Of a stretch of DNA of 64,000 nt, positions 1 to 8,372 are shown piece by piece. The translations under genes and the position numbers were made by a program. Position 1 is the stretch's first letter; each line of letters starts with the position of its first letter. Source of the DNA: Luteibacter sp. OK325 (GTDB lineage Bacteria > Pseudomonadota > Gammaproteobacteria > Xanthomonadales > Rhodanobacteraceae); the NCBI RefSeq assembly GCF_003050935.1, contig NZ_QAOX01000011.1, positions 1 through 64,000 of the forward strand, given 5' to 3'. The notes under the pieces are model-generated. The model saw only the letters and a list, made by a program, of their open reading frames with translations, searched no databases and had not been told where the DNA came from.

Positions 1-104
1 CGCTTGAGCGCCGGGTCGATCGGTCGATATCCCATGGGTCACCTCGGTAGGGATTTTGCTCCTACATGGGTGTCCAGGAAAATTAGACCACTGCAAATCG
101 GCTC

Positions 105-2375
105 CTACAGGAGGGCTAGCTCTTCCGCCGCAGCCACGATATCGTCATCGCCCGGCAGCACCAGGAACGCGGCGCCGGCAAGCGGCGTAAACGTATCCGC
201 GCCGACCACGCGCTTTAGCGGCAGATGTCCCAGCCCACCTTCGACGATGGCGGTGATCACGCCCTCGCCGACGCCGGCACTCTTGCGGCCTTCGTCGACG
301 ACGAGGATGCGCTTTGCGTTGGCCGCCTGCGCAGCGATGAAGCCGTCGTTGAGCGGTACCAGCCAGCGCAGGTCGACGACGCGGACCTTCCAGCCATGCG
401 CCGCTTCGATGCGCCTGGCCGCGCGCAAGCTCATCGGCACGCCGTTGCCGAAGGTGAAGATGACCAGGTCGTCCGCATCGTCGTTATAGACGCGACCCTC
501 GCCCAGCGGCATGGCCTGGCCCTGCTCGGGATACGCGAACTGCCACTGGCCATCACCGGGCTCGTACAGATCCTTGGTCATGTACAGCGCGATCGGCTCG
601 AAAAAAGCGGTGACACGACCGTCCACCTTAGCCAGTGCCGATAGCGTGCGCAGCATGGTCGCCGCGTCGTCGCCACGGCTGGGACAACCGACGACAAGGC
701 CGGGGATATCGCGCAGCGCGGCGATGGAATTGTCGTTGTGGAAGTGGCCACCAAAGCCCCGCTGGTAGCCGAGCGAGGCCACGCGCATGAGCATCGGGTT
801 GCGATACTGGTCGTTCGAGAAAAACTGCAGTGACGCCGCTTCGCCACGAATCTGGTCGCAGGCGTTGTGGAAGTAAGCGAGGTACTGGATCTCGGGCAAC
901 GGCAGCATGCCCATGTTCGCGTACCCCTGGGCGAGGCCAAGGATCATCGTTTCATCGAGCAGCGTATTGAATACGCGCGCGTTGCGGAATGCCTTGTGCA
1001 GGCCCTTTGTCACCGTGTACACGCCACCCTTCTGCGCAACGTCTTCGCCGAAGAGCAGGCTCTCGGGGTACTTCGCCATGAGGTCGTGAAGCGCCTGACC
1101 GATCTGGATGGCCAGATGACGTGGCGGCTGCTTCTCAGGCAGCCTTTCAACACCACCGAAGACGCGCTCGCGCTCGGTGGCATCGGCAGGACGCTCGGCT
1201 TCGGCGCGAACGGCGGCCGGTGTATACGGCGCCAGCGGTTGCATCACCTCGGCGAGCGTGGTGATACGCGGCCGACGATCTGCCTCCTCGGCGGCCTCGA
1301 AGCAACGCTTGCGCGTGTCGTTATAAAGATTCAGCAGGCTATCGCGGTCGTACAGGCCGGAGGCCAGCGCGATGGCCGCGCTGCGTAGTAGCGGATCGGT
1401 GGCTTCAAGCGCCACCAGTTCCTCGATCGAACGCCATTCGATCTCGAAGTCGGTGCCGGCATGACCCATCACGCGCGTGGTGCCCAGATGCAGGAAGGTG
1501 GGGCGGCGCGTGCGACGGCAATGCTCCACGGCCTTCTGCACGTCGGCGTAGCCGCCGGCGAGATCGAGGCCGTCCGCGTAGAAATAATCCAGATCCGGAC
1601 GGTGGCGGAAGTTGTTCGCCACCCAACCACCCGGTGTCTTCACCGAGATACCGATGCCATTGTCTTCGCAGACGAAGAGCACGGGAGCGGGCAGCTTCTG
1701 GTACGCCGTCCACGCCGCCGCATTGAACGCGGTCTGTGCCGTGGCATGGTTGGACGACGCGTCGCCAAAGGAACAGATGGCGATCGAGTCGGCGGGAATC
1801 GGCAGCGTATGCGCGATACGACGCGCCTGCTCGATGGCGACGGCCGTGCCCAGGGCCTTGGGCAGATGCGAGGCGATCGTCGAGGTCTGCGGCAGTACCC
1901 ACAACGGCTTGCTGCCCCACACCTTGTGGCGACCACCGGAGGCCGGGTCGTCCTTGCTTGCGGCGAACGAGAGCGCGGAATCCATCACCGGATCCATACC
2001 CGGCAGCTTGCGGAAGCGCTCGGCCATGAAACCGCCGCTACGGTAATGCAGGAAGGCGGGATCGGTGTGGCGCGTCAGTCGCGCCACCATCGCATTGCCT
2101 TCGTGACCGGACGAACCAATGGTGTAGAAGACCTTGTTCTGGACGCGCAGCACGCGCGCCATGAGATCCAAATGGCGACTGATCAGCTGTGATTCGAGAA
2201 GTTCGCGAAAGCCCCGCGCATCGAGCGCGCTGCCCGGCAGCACGGGCTCATCGTCGCGCGGAGGCCGGGCGACATCACCCTTCCAGAACTGCACGAACTC
2301 GACGAAATTCTGGTCGACGATCTCGGCGCGATTGAAGCCCTTGTGGCGGGCGGCGATGGGATGCGGAACGGACAT
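105..2375 (-). CDS. 2-oxoacid dehydrogenase E1 component, fused alpha and beta subunits
   Basis: A 756-residue thiamine diphosphate enzyme that would decarboxylate a 2-oxoacid (branched-chain or related) and pass the acyl group to the lipoyl E2. The N-terminal half (about 1-390) is E1-alpha: the ThDP motif runs from GDASSN at 204-209 to CEDNG at 236-240. The C-terminal half (about 418-756) is E1-beta, with FGEDVAQKGGVY and the LDETMILGLAQGYA helix. Usually these are two proteins; the fusion is seen in several Proteobacteria. It is the last gene of a minus-strand operon, 24 bp after the GST gene, itself 13 bp after gcdH. No E2 or E3 gene lies in the window, so substrate is not fixed; proximity to a glutaryl-CoA dehydrogenase-like gene allows 2-oxoadipate as well as branched-chain acids. 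Confidence 0.85.
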   Translation of the reverse strand: MSVPHPIAARHKGFNRAEIVDQNFVEFVQFWKGDVARPPRDDEPVLPGSALDARGFRELLESQLISRHLDLMARVLRVQNKVFYTIGSSGHEGNAMVARLTRHTDPAFLHYRSGGFMAERFRKLPGMDPVMDSALSFAASKDDPASGGRHKVWGSKPLWVLPQTSTIASHLPKALGTAVAIEQARRIAHTLPIPADSIAICSFGDASSNHATAQTAFNAAAWTAYQKLPAPVLFVCEDNGIGISVKTPGGWVANNFRHRPDLDYFYADGLDLAGGYADVQKAVEHCRRTRRPTFLHLGTTRVMGHAGTDFEIEWRSIEELVALEATDPLLRSAAIALASGLYDRDSLLNLYNDTRKRCFEAAEEADRRPRITTLAEVMQPLAPYTPAAVRAEAERPADATERERVFGGVERLPEKQPPRHLAIQIGQALHDLMAKYPESLLFGEDVAQKGGVYTVTKGLHKAFRNARVFNTLLDETMILGLAQGYANMGMLPLPEIQYLAYFHNACDQIRGEAASLQFFSNDQYRNPMLMRVASLGYQRGFGGHFHNDNSIAALRDIPGLVVGCPSRGDDAATMLRTLSALAKVDGRVTAFFEPIALYMTKDLYEPGDGQWQFAYPEQGQAMPLGEGRVYNDDADDLVIFTFGNGVPMSLRAARRIEAAHGWKVRVVDLRWLVPLNDGFIAAQAANAKRILVVDEGRKSAGVGEGVITAIVEGGLGHLPLKRVVGADTFTPLAGAAFLVLPGDDDIVAAAEELALL

Positions 2376-2399
2376 GGCGAAGCACTCGGGGAAAGAGGA

Positions 2400-3002
2400 T
2401 CAGGCGACCATCGCGGAAAAGCGGGGCTGCGCGTGCACGCGCTCCAACCAGGCGGCAATGCGCGGCCAGTGGCTCATCTCGAAACCGCCGTCGGCGGCAC
2501 AATGGGTATAGGCGAACAACGCGATGTCAGCCACACCAAAATGACCGCCACTGAAGAACGGCTCACGACCGAGATGGTCTTCCATCACGTCGAAGGCCTT
2601 GGCGCCACGCTCCAACAGAACCGGAAGTTCGCTGCGGCGCGCGTGGCTTTCGGGCAGCCATTTGCAGACGAAGCGCGCCACGGCGACATAGGGCTCGTGG
2701 CTGTACTGCTCGAAGAACATCCACTGCAGCGTACGCGCCCGGTCCCACGGGTCGGCCGGTAAATAGGCCGTACCGTCGGCGAGATAACACAGGATCGCGT
2801 TCGACTCCATCAGGCGACGGCCGTCCTCGAGCACCAGCAGCGGCACCTTGCCGTTCGGATTCAACGCGAGGAATTCCGGTGTGCGCGTGGCGCCGCTGGC
2901 GCTGTCCGTGTCCACCCAGCGGTACGGCGTGCCCGTCAGTTCCAGCAGCAGCTGCAGCTTGTAACAGTTGCCTGACGAGCGCAGGCCATACACGGTGAGC
3001 AT
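2400..3002 (-). CDS. glutathione S-transferase family protein
   Basis: A cytosolic GST of 200 residues, the normal family length. The N-terminal thioredoxin-like domain (1-80) carries the Ser-type active-site loop GLRSSGNCYK near residues 6-15, the cis-Pro motif NPNGKVPLL and the glutathione gamma-glutamyl contact ESNAI. The all-helical C-terminal domain follows, with a GHFGVADIALFAY N-capping box. It conjugates or reduces electrophiles with glutathione; the specific substrate cannot be read. It sits between gcdH-like and E1 genes with short gaps (13 and 24 bp), so it is probably co-transcribed with them, perhaps to deal with reactive intermediates of acyl-CoA catabolism (inference). Confidence 0.85.
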   Translation of the reverse strand: MLTVYGLRSSGNCYKLQLLLELTGTPYRWVDTDSASGATRTPEFLALNPNGKVPLLVLEDGRRLMESNAILCYLADGTAYLPADPWDRARTLQWMFFEQYSHEPYVAVARFVCKWLPESHARRSELPVLLERGAKAFDVMEDHLGREPFFSGGHFGVADIALFAYTHCAADGGFEMSHWPRIAAWLERVHAQPRFSAMVA

Positions 3003-3015
3003 GAGGAGTTCCGTC

Positions 3016-4185
3016 TCAGAACGCGTTAATGCCAGTGAGTTCGCGGCCGACCACCAGCTGATGCACGGTCTCGGTGCCTTCGTAGGTGATGACCGATTCC
3101 AGGTTCAGCGCATGGCGGATGGCCGAATGCTCGGTGGTAATGCCGGCGCCGCCGAGGATGTCGCGACAATCGCGCGCGATGTCCAGTGCCATGCGCACAT
3201 TGTTCCACTTGGCCAGCGAGACCTGGGTCGGCTGCAGGCGGCCGGCATCCTTCAGACGACCGAGCTGCAGCGAGAGCAGCTGCGCCGTGGTGATGCGGCG
3301 GGCCATGTCGGCCAGACGGATCTGCACGGCCTGGTTGGCCGCCAGCTGGCGACCGAACAGGATGCGCTGCCCGGCATAGTCGAGCACTTCCTTCAGGCAG
3401 GCCTGCGCGGCACCGATCGGCCCCCAGGTGATGCCGTAGCGTGCCTGGTTGAGGCAGCCGAGCGGCCCCTTCAGGCCCTTCACGTTCGGCAGGCGGGCGC
3501 TGTCGGGCACACGCACGTCGTCGAAGAACAGGCCGGAGGTGACCGAGGCGCGCAGGCTCATCTTCTTGTGCACGACTTGCGCGGCGAAACCCTTGGTATC
3601 GGTCGGCACGACGAACCCCTGGATGCCGTCATCGGTCTGTGCCCAGACGATGGCGATATGCGCGAGATTGCCGTTGGTGATCCACATCTTGGCGCCGTTG
3701 ATCACCCAGTCGCCGCCATCCTTGCGCGCCACCGTTTTCATGTTGGCGGGATCGGAACCGCCGTGCGGCTCAGTCAGGCCGAAGCAGCCGATCACTTCGC
3801 CGGCGGCCATGCGCGGCAGGTACTCACGTTTCTGTTCGTCTGAGCCGTAGGCGAAAATCGGGTACATGCACAGCGAGCTTTGCACCGAGGCGAAGCTGCG
3901 CAGGCCGGAATCGCCGCGCTCCAGTTCCTGGCAGATCAAACCGTAGCTGACAGCGTTCATGCCCGCACAGCCGTATTCCTCAGGCAGCGTGGCACCGAGC
4001 AGCCCGAGCGCAGCGATCTCCGGCACCAGTTCGGCCGGAAAGCGGGCCTGGTCGAAAGCGTCGCCGATCATCGGCAGGACCTTTTCGTCGACGAAACGGC
4101 CGACGGTATCCTGGACCATTCGCTCCTCGTCGGTGAGCAGGGAACGGACGTCGTAGAGATCGAGGGGGTCGAGACGCTGAGCCAT
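3016..4185 (-). CDS. gcdH: glutaryl-CoA dehydrogenase-like acyl-CoA dehydrogenase
   Basis: FAD-dependent acyl-CoA dehydrogenase of 389 residues. Its closest recognisable relatives are glutaryl-CoA dehydrogenases, which oxidise and decarboxylate glutaryl-CoA to crotonyl-CoA in lysine and tryptophan breakdown. Seen: the N-terminal helical domain, the flavin-binding stretch GCFGLTEPHGGSDP, the WITNG motif, and near the C-terminus ITYEGTETVHQLVVGREL, whose Glu after Tyr is the expected catalytic base. The start ATG at 4185 gives a standard-length protein. First gene of a three-gene minus-strand operon with a GST and a fused E1. Substrate assignment is by sequence resemblance only; a second, less specific acyl-CoA dehydrogenase lies near 21.6 kb. 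Confidence 0.82.
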   Translation of the reverse strand: MAQRLDPLDLYDVRSLLTDEERMVQDTVGRFVDEKVLPMIGDAFDQARFPAELVPEIAALGLLGATLPEEYGCAGMNAVSYGLICQELERGDSGLRSFASVQSSLCMYPIFAYGSDEQKREYLPRMAAGEVIGCFGLTEPHGGSDPANMKTVARKDGGDWVINGAKMWITNGNLAHIAIVWAQTDDGIQGFVVPTDTKGFAAQVVHKKMSLRASVTSGLFFDDVRVPDSARLPNVKGLKGPLGCLNQARYGITWGPIGAAQACLKEVLDYAGQRILFGRQLAANQAVQIRLADMARRITTAQLLSLQLGRLKDAGRLQPTQVSLAKWNNVRMALDIARDCRDILGGAGITTEHSAIRHALNLESVITYEGTETVHQLVVGRELTGINAF

Positions 4186-4265
4186 GCGGGTACTCGTAAG
4201 TCGGCTACGGGAAAGCCCTCGATTGTAGTCCTGCCCCCCCTCCCGGTCATGCCGGGGCGCAACAT

Positions 4266-5123
4266 TCAGCGCTCAGGCGCCGCCACCGCGCGGAAGCCGT
4301 AAGCCGGGAGGCGCTCCTGCGCCGCAGGGGACATGGCGTAGAGCGCGAACCGGTACGCCGCAGCGCTCCGCGCGGGGTCGCCGTCCCGCAGCACCACGCT
4401 CATGCCGTAGTCCACAGGCAGAGACAGGTTGGCGGGCACCTCGACCTTGCGCAGGTCCGGGTCGGGTGTCGCGTCATGTGAACTGCAGTAGCCAAAAAAC
4501 ACGTCGACGTCGTGGTGCTGGAGGAAGTACTTCGCCGCGCCCACGTTGCCCGGAATCGTGGGCGCGACCGGGCCACCGACCAGTTTCTTCGCTTTGGCTT
4601 CGAGGTTGGTGCGCGCGCCCGGATGGACGGTCTCCGCGCGAGCGAAGAATTGCCATGCGTAATCGCCTCCGGGATCCGCGCCGGGTGTCGACGTGCCGAT
4701 GCGCGTGCCGGGCGCCAGCAGGCGATCGAGCAGATTCGCGCTAGTGATTCCGGCGTCCGGCAGCGTCTGTACGCAAAGCGCGTTACGTGCGAATACCACC
4801 GGCGGCGTTGCCTTGCCCTCGCTGGCGAGTCTCTCCGGGTGTGCCATGTTGGCGGAGATGTAGACATCCGCCGGCTCGCCTTTCTCGATGCGTTCGCGCA
4901 GCAGGCCGGCCGGACCGTTGACGATACGTACCGGTTCTCCGGTCGTTGCCGTGTACTGTTTGGCGATGTCGGCAAGGGCTCCGGTCAGGCTGCCCGCCGC
5001 ATAAACGACGATGCCTGCCGGCGTGCTCGAGGTGGCCGAGGGCGCTGCCGCCGGAGGCGACGTCGCTGCGACGGCTGGGAGAACCACCAGCGCGCCAGCC
5101 ATCATCCATGTCGCCATCTTCAT
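4266..5123 (-). CDS. ModA-like periplasmic substrate-binding protein
   Basis: A 285-residue exported binding protein. Residues 1-20 form a signal peptide, then an Ala/Pro/Ser-rich linker to about 35, then a type II periplasmic binding fold of the ModA (molybdate/tungstate) family. The oxyanion-binding serine motif YAAGSLTGAL is present, followed by NGPAGLLRERIEKGEPADVY and an ISANMAHPERL stretch. No ABC permease or ATPase is adjacent, unlike modABC. Instead its start overlaps the stop of the TonB-dependent receptor gene by ATGA, so the two are translationally coupled. It may hand a ligand from the outer-membrane receptor to an inner-membrane transporter encoded elsewhere (inference). Whether the ligand is molybdate is not settled by the sequence. 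Confidence 0.78.
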   Translation of the reverse strand: MKMATWMMAGALVVLPAVAATSPPAAAPSATSSTPAGIVVYAAGSLTGALADIAKQYTATTGEPVRIVNGPAGLLRERIEKGEPADVYISANMAHPERLASEGKATPPVVFARNALCVQTLPDAGITSANLLDRLLAPGTRIGTSTPGADPGGDYAWQFFARAETVHPGARTNLEAKAKKLVGGPVAPTIPGNVGAAKYFLQHHDVDVFFGYCSSHDATPDPDLRKVEVPANLSLPVDYGMSVVLRDGDPARSAAAYRFALYAMSPAAQERLPAYGFRAVAAPER

Positions 5124-7234
5124 AGCAGGTCCACCTGGACCGACGCGCGTACCGTTCGCGGCGCGCCCAGCGTCGCCGTGGCGCTACCGGCGGCGTTGTA
5201 TCCATTCTGGCCGGCAGGGCTGACGTTAGCCCAGTAATGCCGGTCGGTGGCGTTGTCGAGCGCGAGACGGAAGGTCACGGGGTAGGTATGAATGCGCGTC
5301 TGGAAGCGTCCGCCGATGTCGGCCACGGTATATCCCTTCACGAAATAACTATTGGGGTAGTCGCCGGCACGGCGACCGGCGTGATTCACGTTGAGGGTCA
5401 GCGTGAGACCCGAGACCCACGGCAGCCGATACTCGATGAGGGAGTTGTAGACGACACGGGCCAGGCCGAGGATCTGCTTATCGCTGGTGCTGGCCGAGCC
5501 CGTTCGGTACAGGCGCGGGTCGAGCAATGAGACACCGGTGAAAATGGTCACGTCACGGCCGACATCCCCGTTCGCCGTCAGTTCGATACCGCGGTTCACC
5601 TGGCGCCCCTGCTGCGCAAACACATTGTCGGCACCGACGTAGGCATACGGACGTTCGATGCGATACAACGCAGCGCCAAGATCGATGCCTGCCACGCGAG
5701 CCTTGTAACCGGCCTCCCATTGTTTGCTGCGGTAGGGCGACAGGCTCTGGTTCACGTTCGCCGTGCCGGCGGGTGCGATATCGCCTTGCTGCAGGCTGTC
5801 CGCATAGGTGACATACGCCATCTGTGTCGGCACCAGCTTGAACATCACACTACCAGTGGGGCTGATACCGTGGGCATCGTAGGAGCTCGTCGTCGCCCCC
5901 TGGCGATTGTAATTGCGCACGTACAACCAGCTGTCGCTGGCAACCACCAGCGCCGACCACTGCTCGTCGAAACCGATGGTGTCGCCGAGCGAAATCGATT
6001 GCTGCTTCGTGTTCATCGACTTGTAGCGTTGCGAGAAGTCCGGCAGTCCCGGTTTCGCGAAAGAGACCGGAGCGTCGAGACTGGCGCGGCCGACGGTCAC
6101 CGGGCCGGTCGTGAGCGGTGTATAGCGGCTCCAGTAAAAGCCGTTGTTCGCGATGAGCAGGTCGTGGGTAAGCGGGCCGGTTTCCACGCGACCGTTCAAC
6201 GCCAGCATGTTGCTGACGATCATGTCGTAGCTGTATGTGGTGGTCGCCGCCGTCGTCGTGTAGTCACCGGCGTTGTCCGTCAGCGTATTGGTTGGCACCG
6301 TCGAACGCCGGTCGTTGCTCTCCTTCAGCACTCCGGCGCGGAAGGACCAGCGATCGTTGAACGCCGTGCGCAGGCGTGAGCTGACGATGCGGGTGATGTT
6401 GTCGTCACCACCCCAGGTTTGTCCGTAGCCTTTACGCGTCGGATCCGGCGCGGACGGCAGGACCACGCCGCGCCCCAGCGCGAACGTGCCCGGGAAACCG
6501 GTGGAGGTGTAGTGGTAGTAGCTCGCGTCGTTTTCCAGCACGGTGCTTTCACCGAGCCGCGCGTCGAAGGCAACGCTACCGAGGCGACGGGCGAGCCGGC
6601 TGCCATCCACGTAGCCCGGTCCGTTCTGGTCGAGCACGTTCACCCGGTATCCGAAGCGGTCGTCCACGCCGAAACGACCGCCGAGGTCGGCGTGGCCAAG
6701 CGCCGAGCCGCGCGAGTTGTAACGTACATCGAATTCGCGCAGCGGCGCGTCCGTGGGCCGCTTGAAGATGTAATTGAAGGTGCCAGCGGGACTGGCAGGG
6801 CCGTACAGCGCCCCAGCGAGGCCGTTCAGCACCTCGATCTGTTCGAACTGTTCGATCGGGTAATCGGTCGTGGCGGCAATATTGAGGCCGTCGATACGGG
6901 TGTTCTGGACGACGCCGGCCTGCAGGCCACGGCTCTGTGGCCGGATGTTTTCGCCCTGCACGGTCGGCAGGAAGCGGAACGCCTCGCGAACGCTTTGCAG
7001 CTGCTGATTGCGCGCGAGGTCGTTGTTCACCGCCTGCACCGAATACGGCGTATCCAGCGGTGAGCGATCGCCCAGCGGCCCCATGCCGACCTTTTCGGTC
7101 CGGTAGGAGGCCTGTCCGGCCTCCACCGTATAGCCCTCGAGATCCGTCTTCGGCGTGGCATCCTGGCCAAACACGGGCGATACGGTGAGACACAGCCATG
7201 ACAGCGACAGGAGGCGGCGCGGCCGGAAACGCAT
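5120..7234 (-). CDS. TonB-dependent outer-membrane receptor (siderophore-receptor type)
   Basis: A 704-residue TonB-dependent receptor. It has a signal peptide (1-23, ending VFGQ), a TonB-box-like start (LEGYTVEAGQ), a plug domain with DTPYSVQAVNND, RGLQAGVVQNTRIDG and LNGLAGALYGPASPAGTFNYI, then a 22-strand-type beta-barrel with the closing SVQVDLL strand. It ends in Leu-Leu rather than the terminal aromatic residue usual for BAM substrates. It belongs to the siderophore-receptor subfamily, but its coupling to a ModA-like binding protein suggests another metal or oxyanion complex. The start at 7234 has a CAGGG ribosome site 6-10 bases ahead. A LacI-type palindrome lies about 90 bp upstream. 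Confidence 0.88.
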   Translation of the reverse strand: MRFRPRRLLSLSWLCLTVSPVFGQDATPKTDLEGYTVEAGQASYRTEKVGMGPLGDRSPLDTPYSVQAVNNDLARNQQLQSVREAFRFLPTVQGENIRPQSRGLQAGVVQNTRIDGLNIAATTDYPIEQFEQIEVLNGLAGALYGPASPAGTFNYIFKRPTDAPLREFDVRYNSRGSALGHADLGGRFGVDDRFGYRVNVLDQNGPGYVDGSRLARRLGSVAFDARLGESTVLENDASYYHYTSTGFPGTFALGRGVVLPSAPDPTRKGYGQTWGGDDNITRIVSSRLRTAFNDRWSFRAGVLKESNDRRSTVPTNTLTDNAGDYTTTAATTTYSYDMIVSNMLALNGRVETGPLTHDLLIANNGFYWSRYTPLTTGPVTVGRASLDAPVSFAKPGLPDFSQRYKSMNTKQQSISLGDTIGFDEQWSALVVASDSWLYVRNYNRQGATTSSYDAHGISPTGSVMFKLVPTQMAYVTYADSLQQGDIAPAGTANVNQSLSPYRSKQWEAGYKARVAGIDLGAALYRIERPYAYVGADNVFAQQGRQVNRGIELTANGDVGRDVTIFTGVSLLDPRLYRTGSASTSDKQILGLARVVYNSLIEYRLPWVSGLTLTLNVNHAGRRAGDYPNSYFVKGYTVADIGGRFQTRIHTYPVTFRLALDNATDRHYWANVSPAGQNGYNAAGSATATLGAPRTVRASVQVDLL

Positions 7235-7324
7235 GTTTGAACCCTGAAAAGCGAGATATACCCGACTTTATAGCGCAGTCGCGAAGCATTCTTTACCATT
7301 CGTGACGTACCGATGCGCCAGAAG

Positions 7325-7340
7325 ATGCAAACGTTTGCAT
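7325..7340. promoter_or_regulatory. perfect 16-bp palindrome, LacI/GalR-type operator candidate
   Basis: ATGCAAACGTTTGCAT is its own reverse complement over all 16 bases, with the central CG and the TGCAAACGTTTGCA core that LacI/GalR/PurR-family repressors recognise. It lies in the divergent space between the TonB receptor gene and the DMT permease gene. A CATAAT -10-like hexamer overlaps its right end (7338-7343). No LacI-family regulator gene is in the window, so the cognate protein is unknown. Confidence 0.65.
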
Positions 7341-7371
7341 AATGGCCCTGCCCTCGCCCACTGGATTCCCC

Positions 7372-8247
7372 ATGTTCAAAGGCGTCCTGCTCGGCTTCGC
7401 CTGCTACGCCGCCTACGCGTGGAGCGATGCCTTCGTGAAGTCCCTGGAGGGCTCGCTACCGCCTTACGAGGCGGTTTTCTTCGGCGCCGTGCTGGCCATG
7501 GCCGCCTTTCCGTTCCTGAAGAAGCCCGGCGATCGCTGGAGCGAGATCGTGGTGTCGAAGATGCCCGGCCTGTGGCTGCTTCGCGCCATGGCCGGCGCGA
7601 TCGGCAATATCACCGCCGTGATGGCCTTCACCGCCCTGCCCATGGCCGAGGCGTTCTCGCTGATCTTCCTGCTGCCGATCTTCGTCACCATCCTCTCGGT
7701 GGTGTTCCTGCGTGAACACGTCGGCTGGCGGCGCTGGTCGGCGGTGCTGGTCGGTTTTCTCGGCGTGCTGGTGGTGCTGCGTCCCGGCTTCCGTCATCTG
7801 GGCACGGGCCACGTCGCCGCGATCATCTGCGGCATCACCGGCGCTTTGTCGATCATCGCCCTGCGCATGGCAGGGGCCACGGAGAAGCGCATCACGCTTT
7901 ACGGCGCGGGCGTGGTCGGACCCATGCTCGCCGGGTTCATCATGATGCTGCCGCATTTCGTCTGGCCGGACGCGCACCAGTGGTTGCTCGTGCTCGGTTA
8001 CGGCCTGCTGGCCGCGGCCGGCGCGGTGCTGCTGATGCTGGCGACGCAGAACGCGCCGGCGGCGCGAGTCGCGCCCACGCAGTACAGCCAGATGCTATGG
8101 GCGATCCTGTTCGGCTACCTGATCTTCCACGACCATCTGGACTGGCCGATGCTGGTTGGCATCGTGCTGATTCTGGGCGCGGGCTTGTTCACCTTCGTTC
8201 GCGAGGAGAAGAAGACCGATTGGTGGCGGTGGACGAATATTGTTTGA
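7372..8247 (+). CDS. DMT-family (EamA) inner-membrane transporter
   Basis: A drug/metabolite-transporter protein with about ten hydrophobic helices in two EamA repeats (for example FVTILSVVFLREHVGWRRW ending repeat one, and the matching FGYLIFHDHLDWP stretch in repeat two). Repeats of this type export or import small metabolites; the substrate cannot be told. I chose the ATG at 7372 (MFKGVLLGF), which opens directly into the first helix. An in-frame ATG at 7342 would add ten residues but begins inside a CATAAT -10-like hexamer and two bases after the palindrome at 7325-7340, so it is less likely. Neither start has a strong ribosome-binding site. Confidence 0.85.
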   Translation: MFKGVLLGFACYAAYAWSDAFVKSLEGSLPPYEAVFFGAVLAMAAFPFLKKPGDRWSEIVVSKMPGLWLLRAMAGAIGNITAVMAFTALPMAEAFSLIFLLPIFVTILSVVFLREHVGWRRWSAVLVGFLGVLVVLRPGFRHLGTGHVAAIICGITGALSIIALRMAGATEKRITLYGAGVVGPMLAGFIMMLPHFVWPDAHQWLLVLGYGLLAAAGAVLLMLATQNAPAARVAPTQYSQMLWAILFGYLIFHDHLDWPMLVGIVLILGAGLFTFVREEKKTDWWRWTNIV

Positions 8248-8259
8248 GGCGACCTGGAT

Positions 8260-8357
8260 TCGCCGATGAATCGGCTCCCACAAAAGCGCAAGGGAATCGC
8301 CGATGAATCGGCTCCTACAAAAGCCGTTCTGTGTGTGGGAGCCGCTTCAGCGGCGAT
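8260..8357. repeat. three REP-like hairpin elements
   Basis: Two minus-oriented copies (8260-8281, 8296-8318) and one plus-oriented copy (8335-8357) of the dispersed element. Each has a GTAG or GTGG head, GAGC, a hairpin (CCGAT-TC-ATCGG or CCGCT-TC-AGCGG) and a CGAT tail. They fill the gap between the convergent DMT transporter and 5'-nucleotidase genes. Confidence 0.85.
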
Positions 8358-8372
8358 CCGGCGGCAGCCGGC

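Noticed and set aside
7342-7371. Upstream ATG of the DMT transporter as the real start
   Set aside because: No ribosome site, and it overlaps the -10-like box next to the palindrome; the ATG at 7372 starts the first membrane helix.
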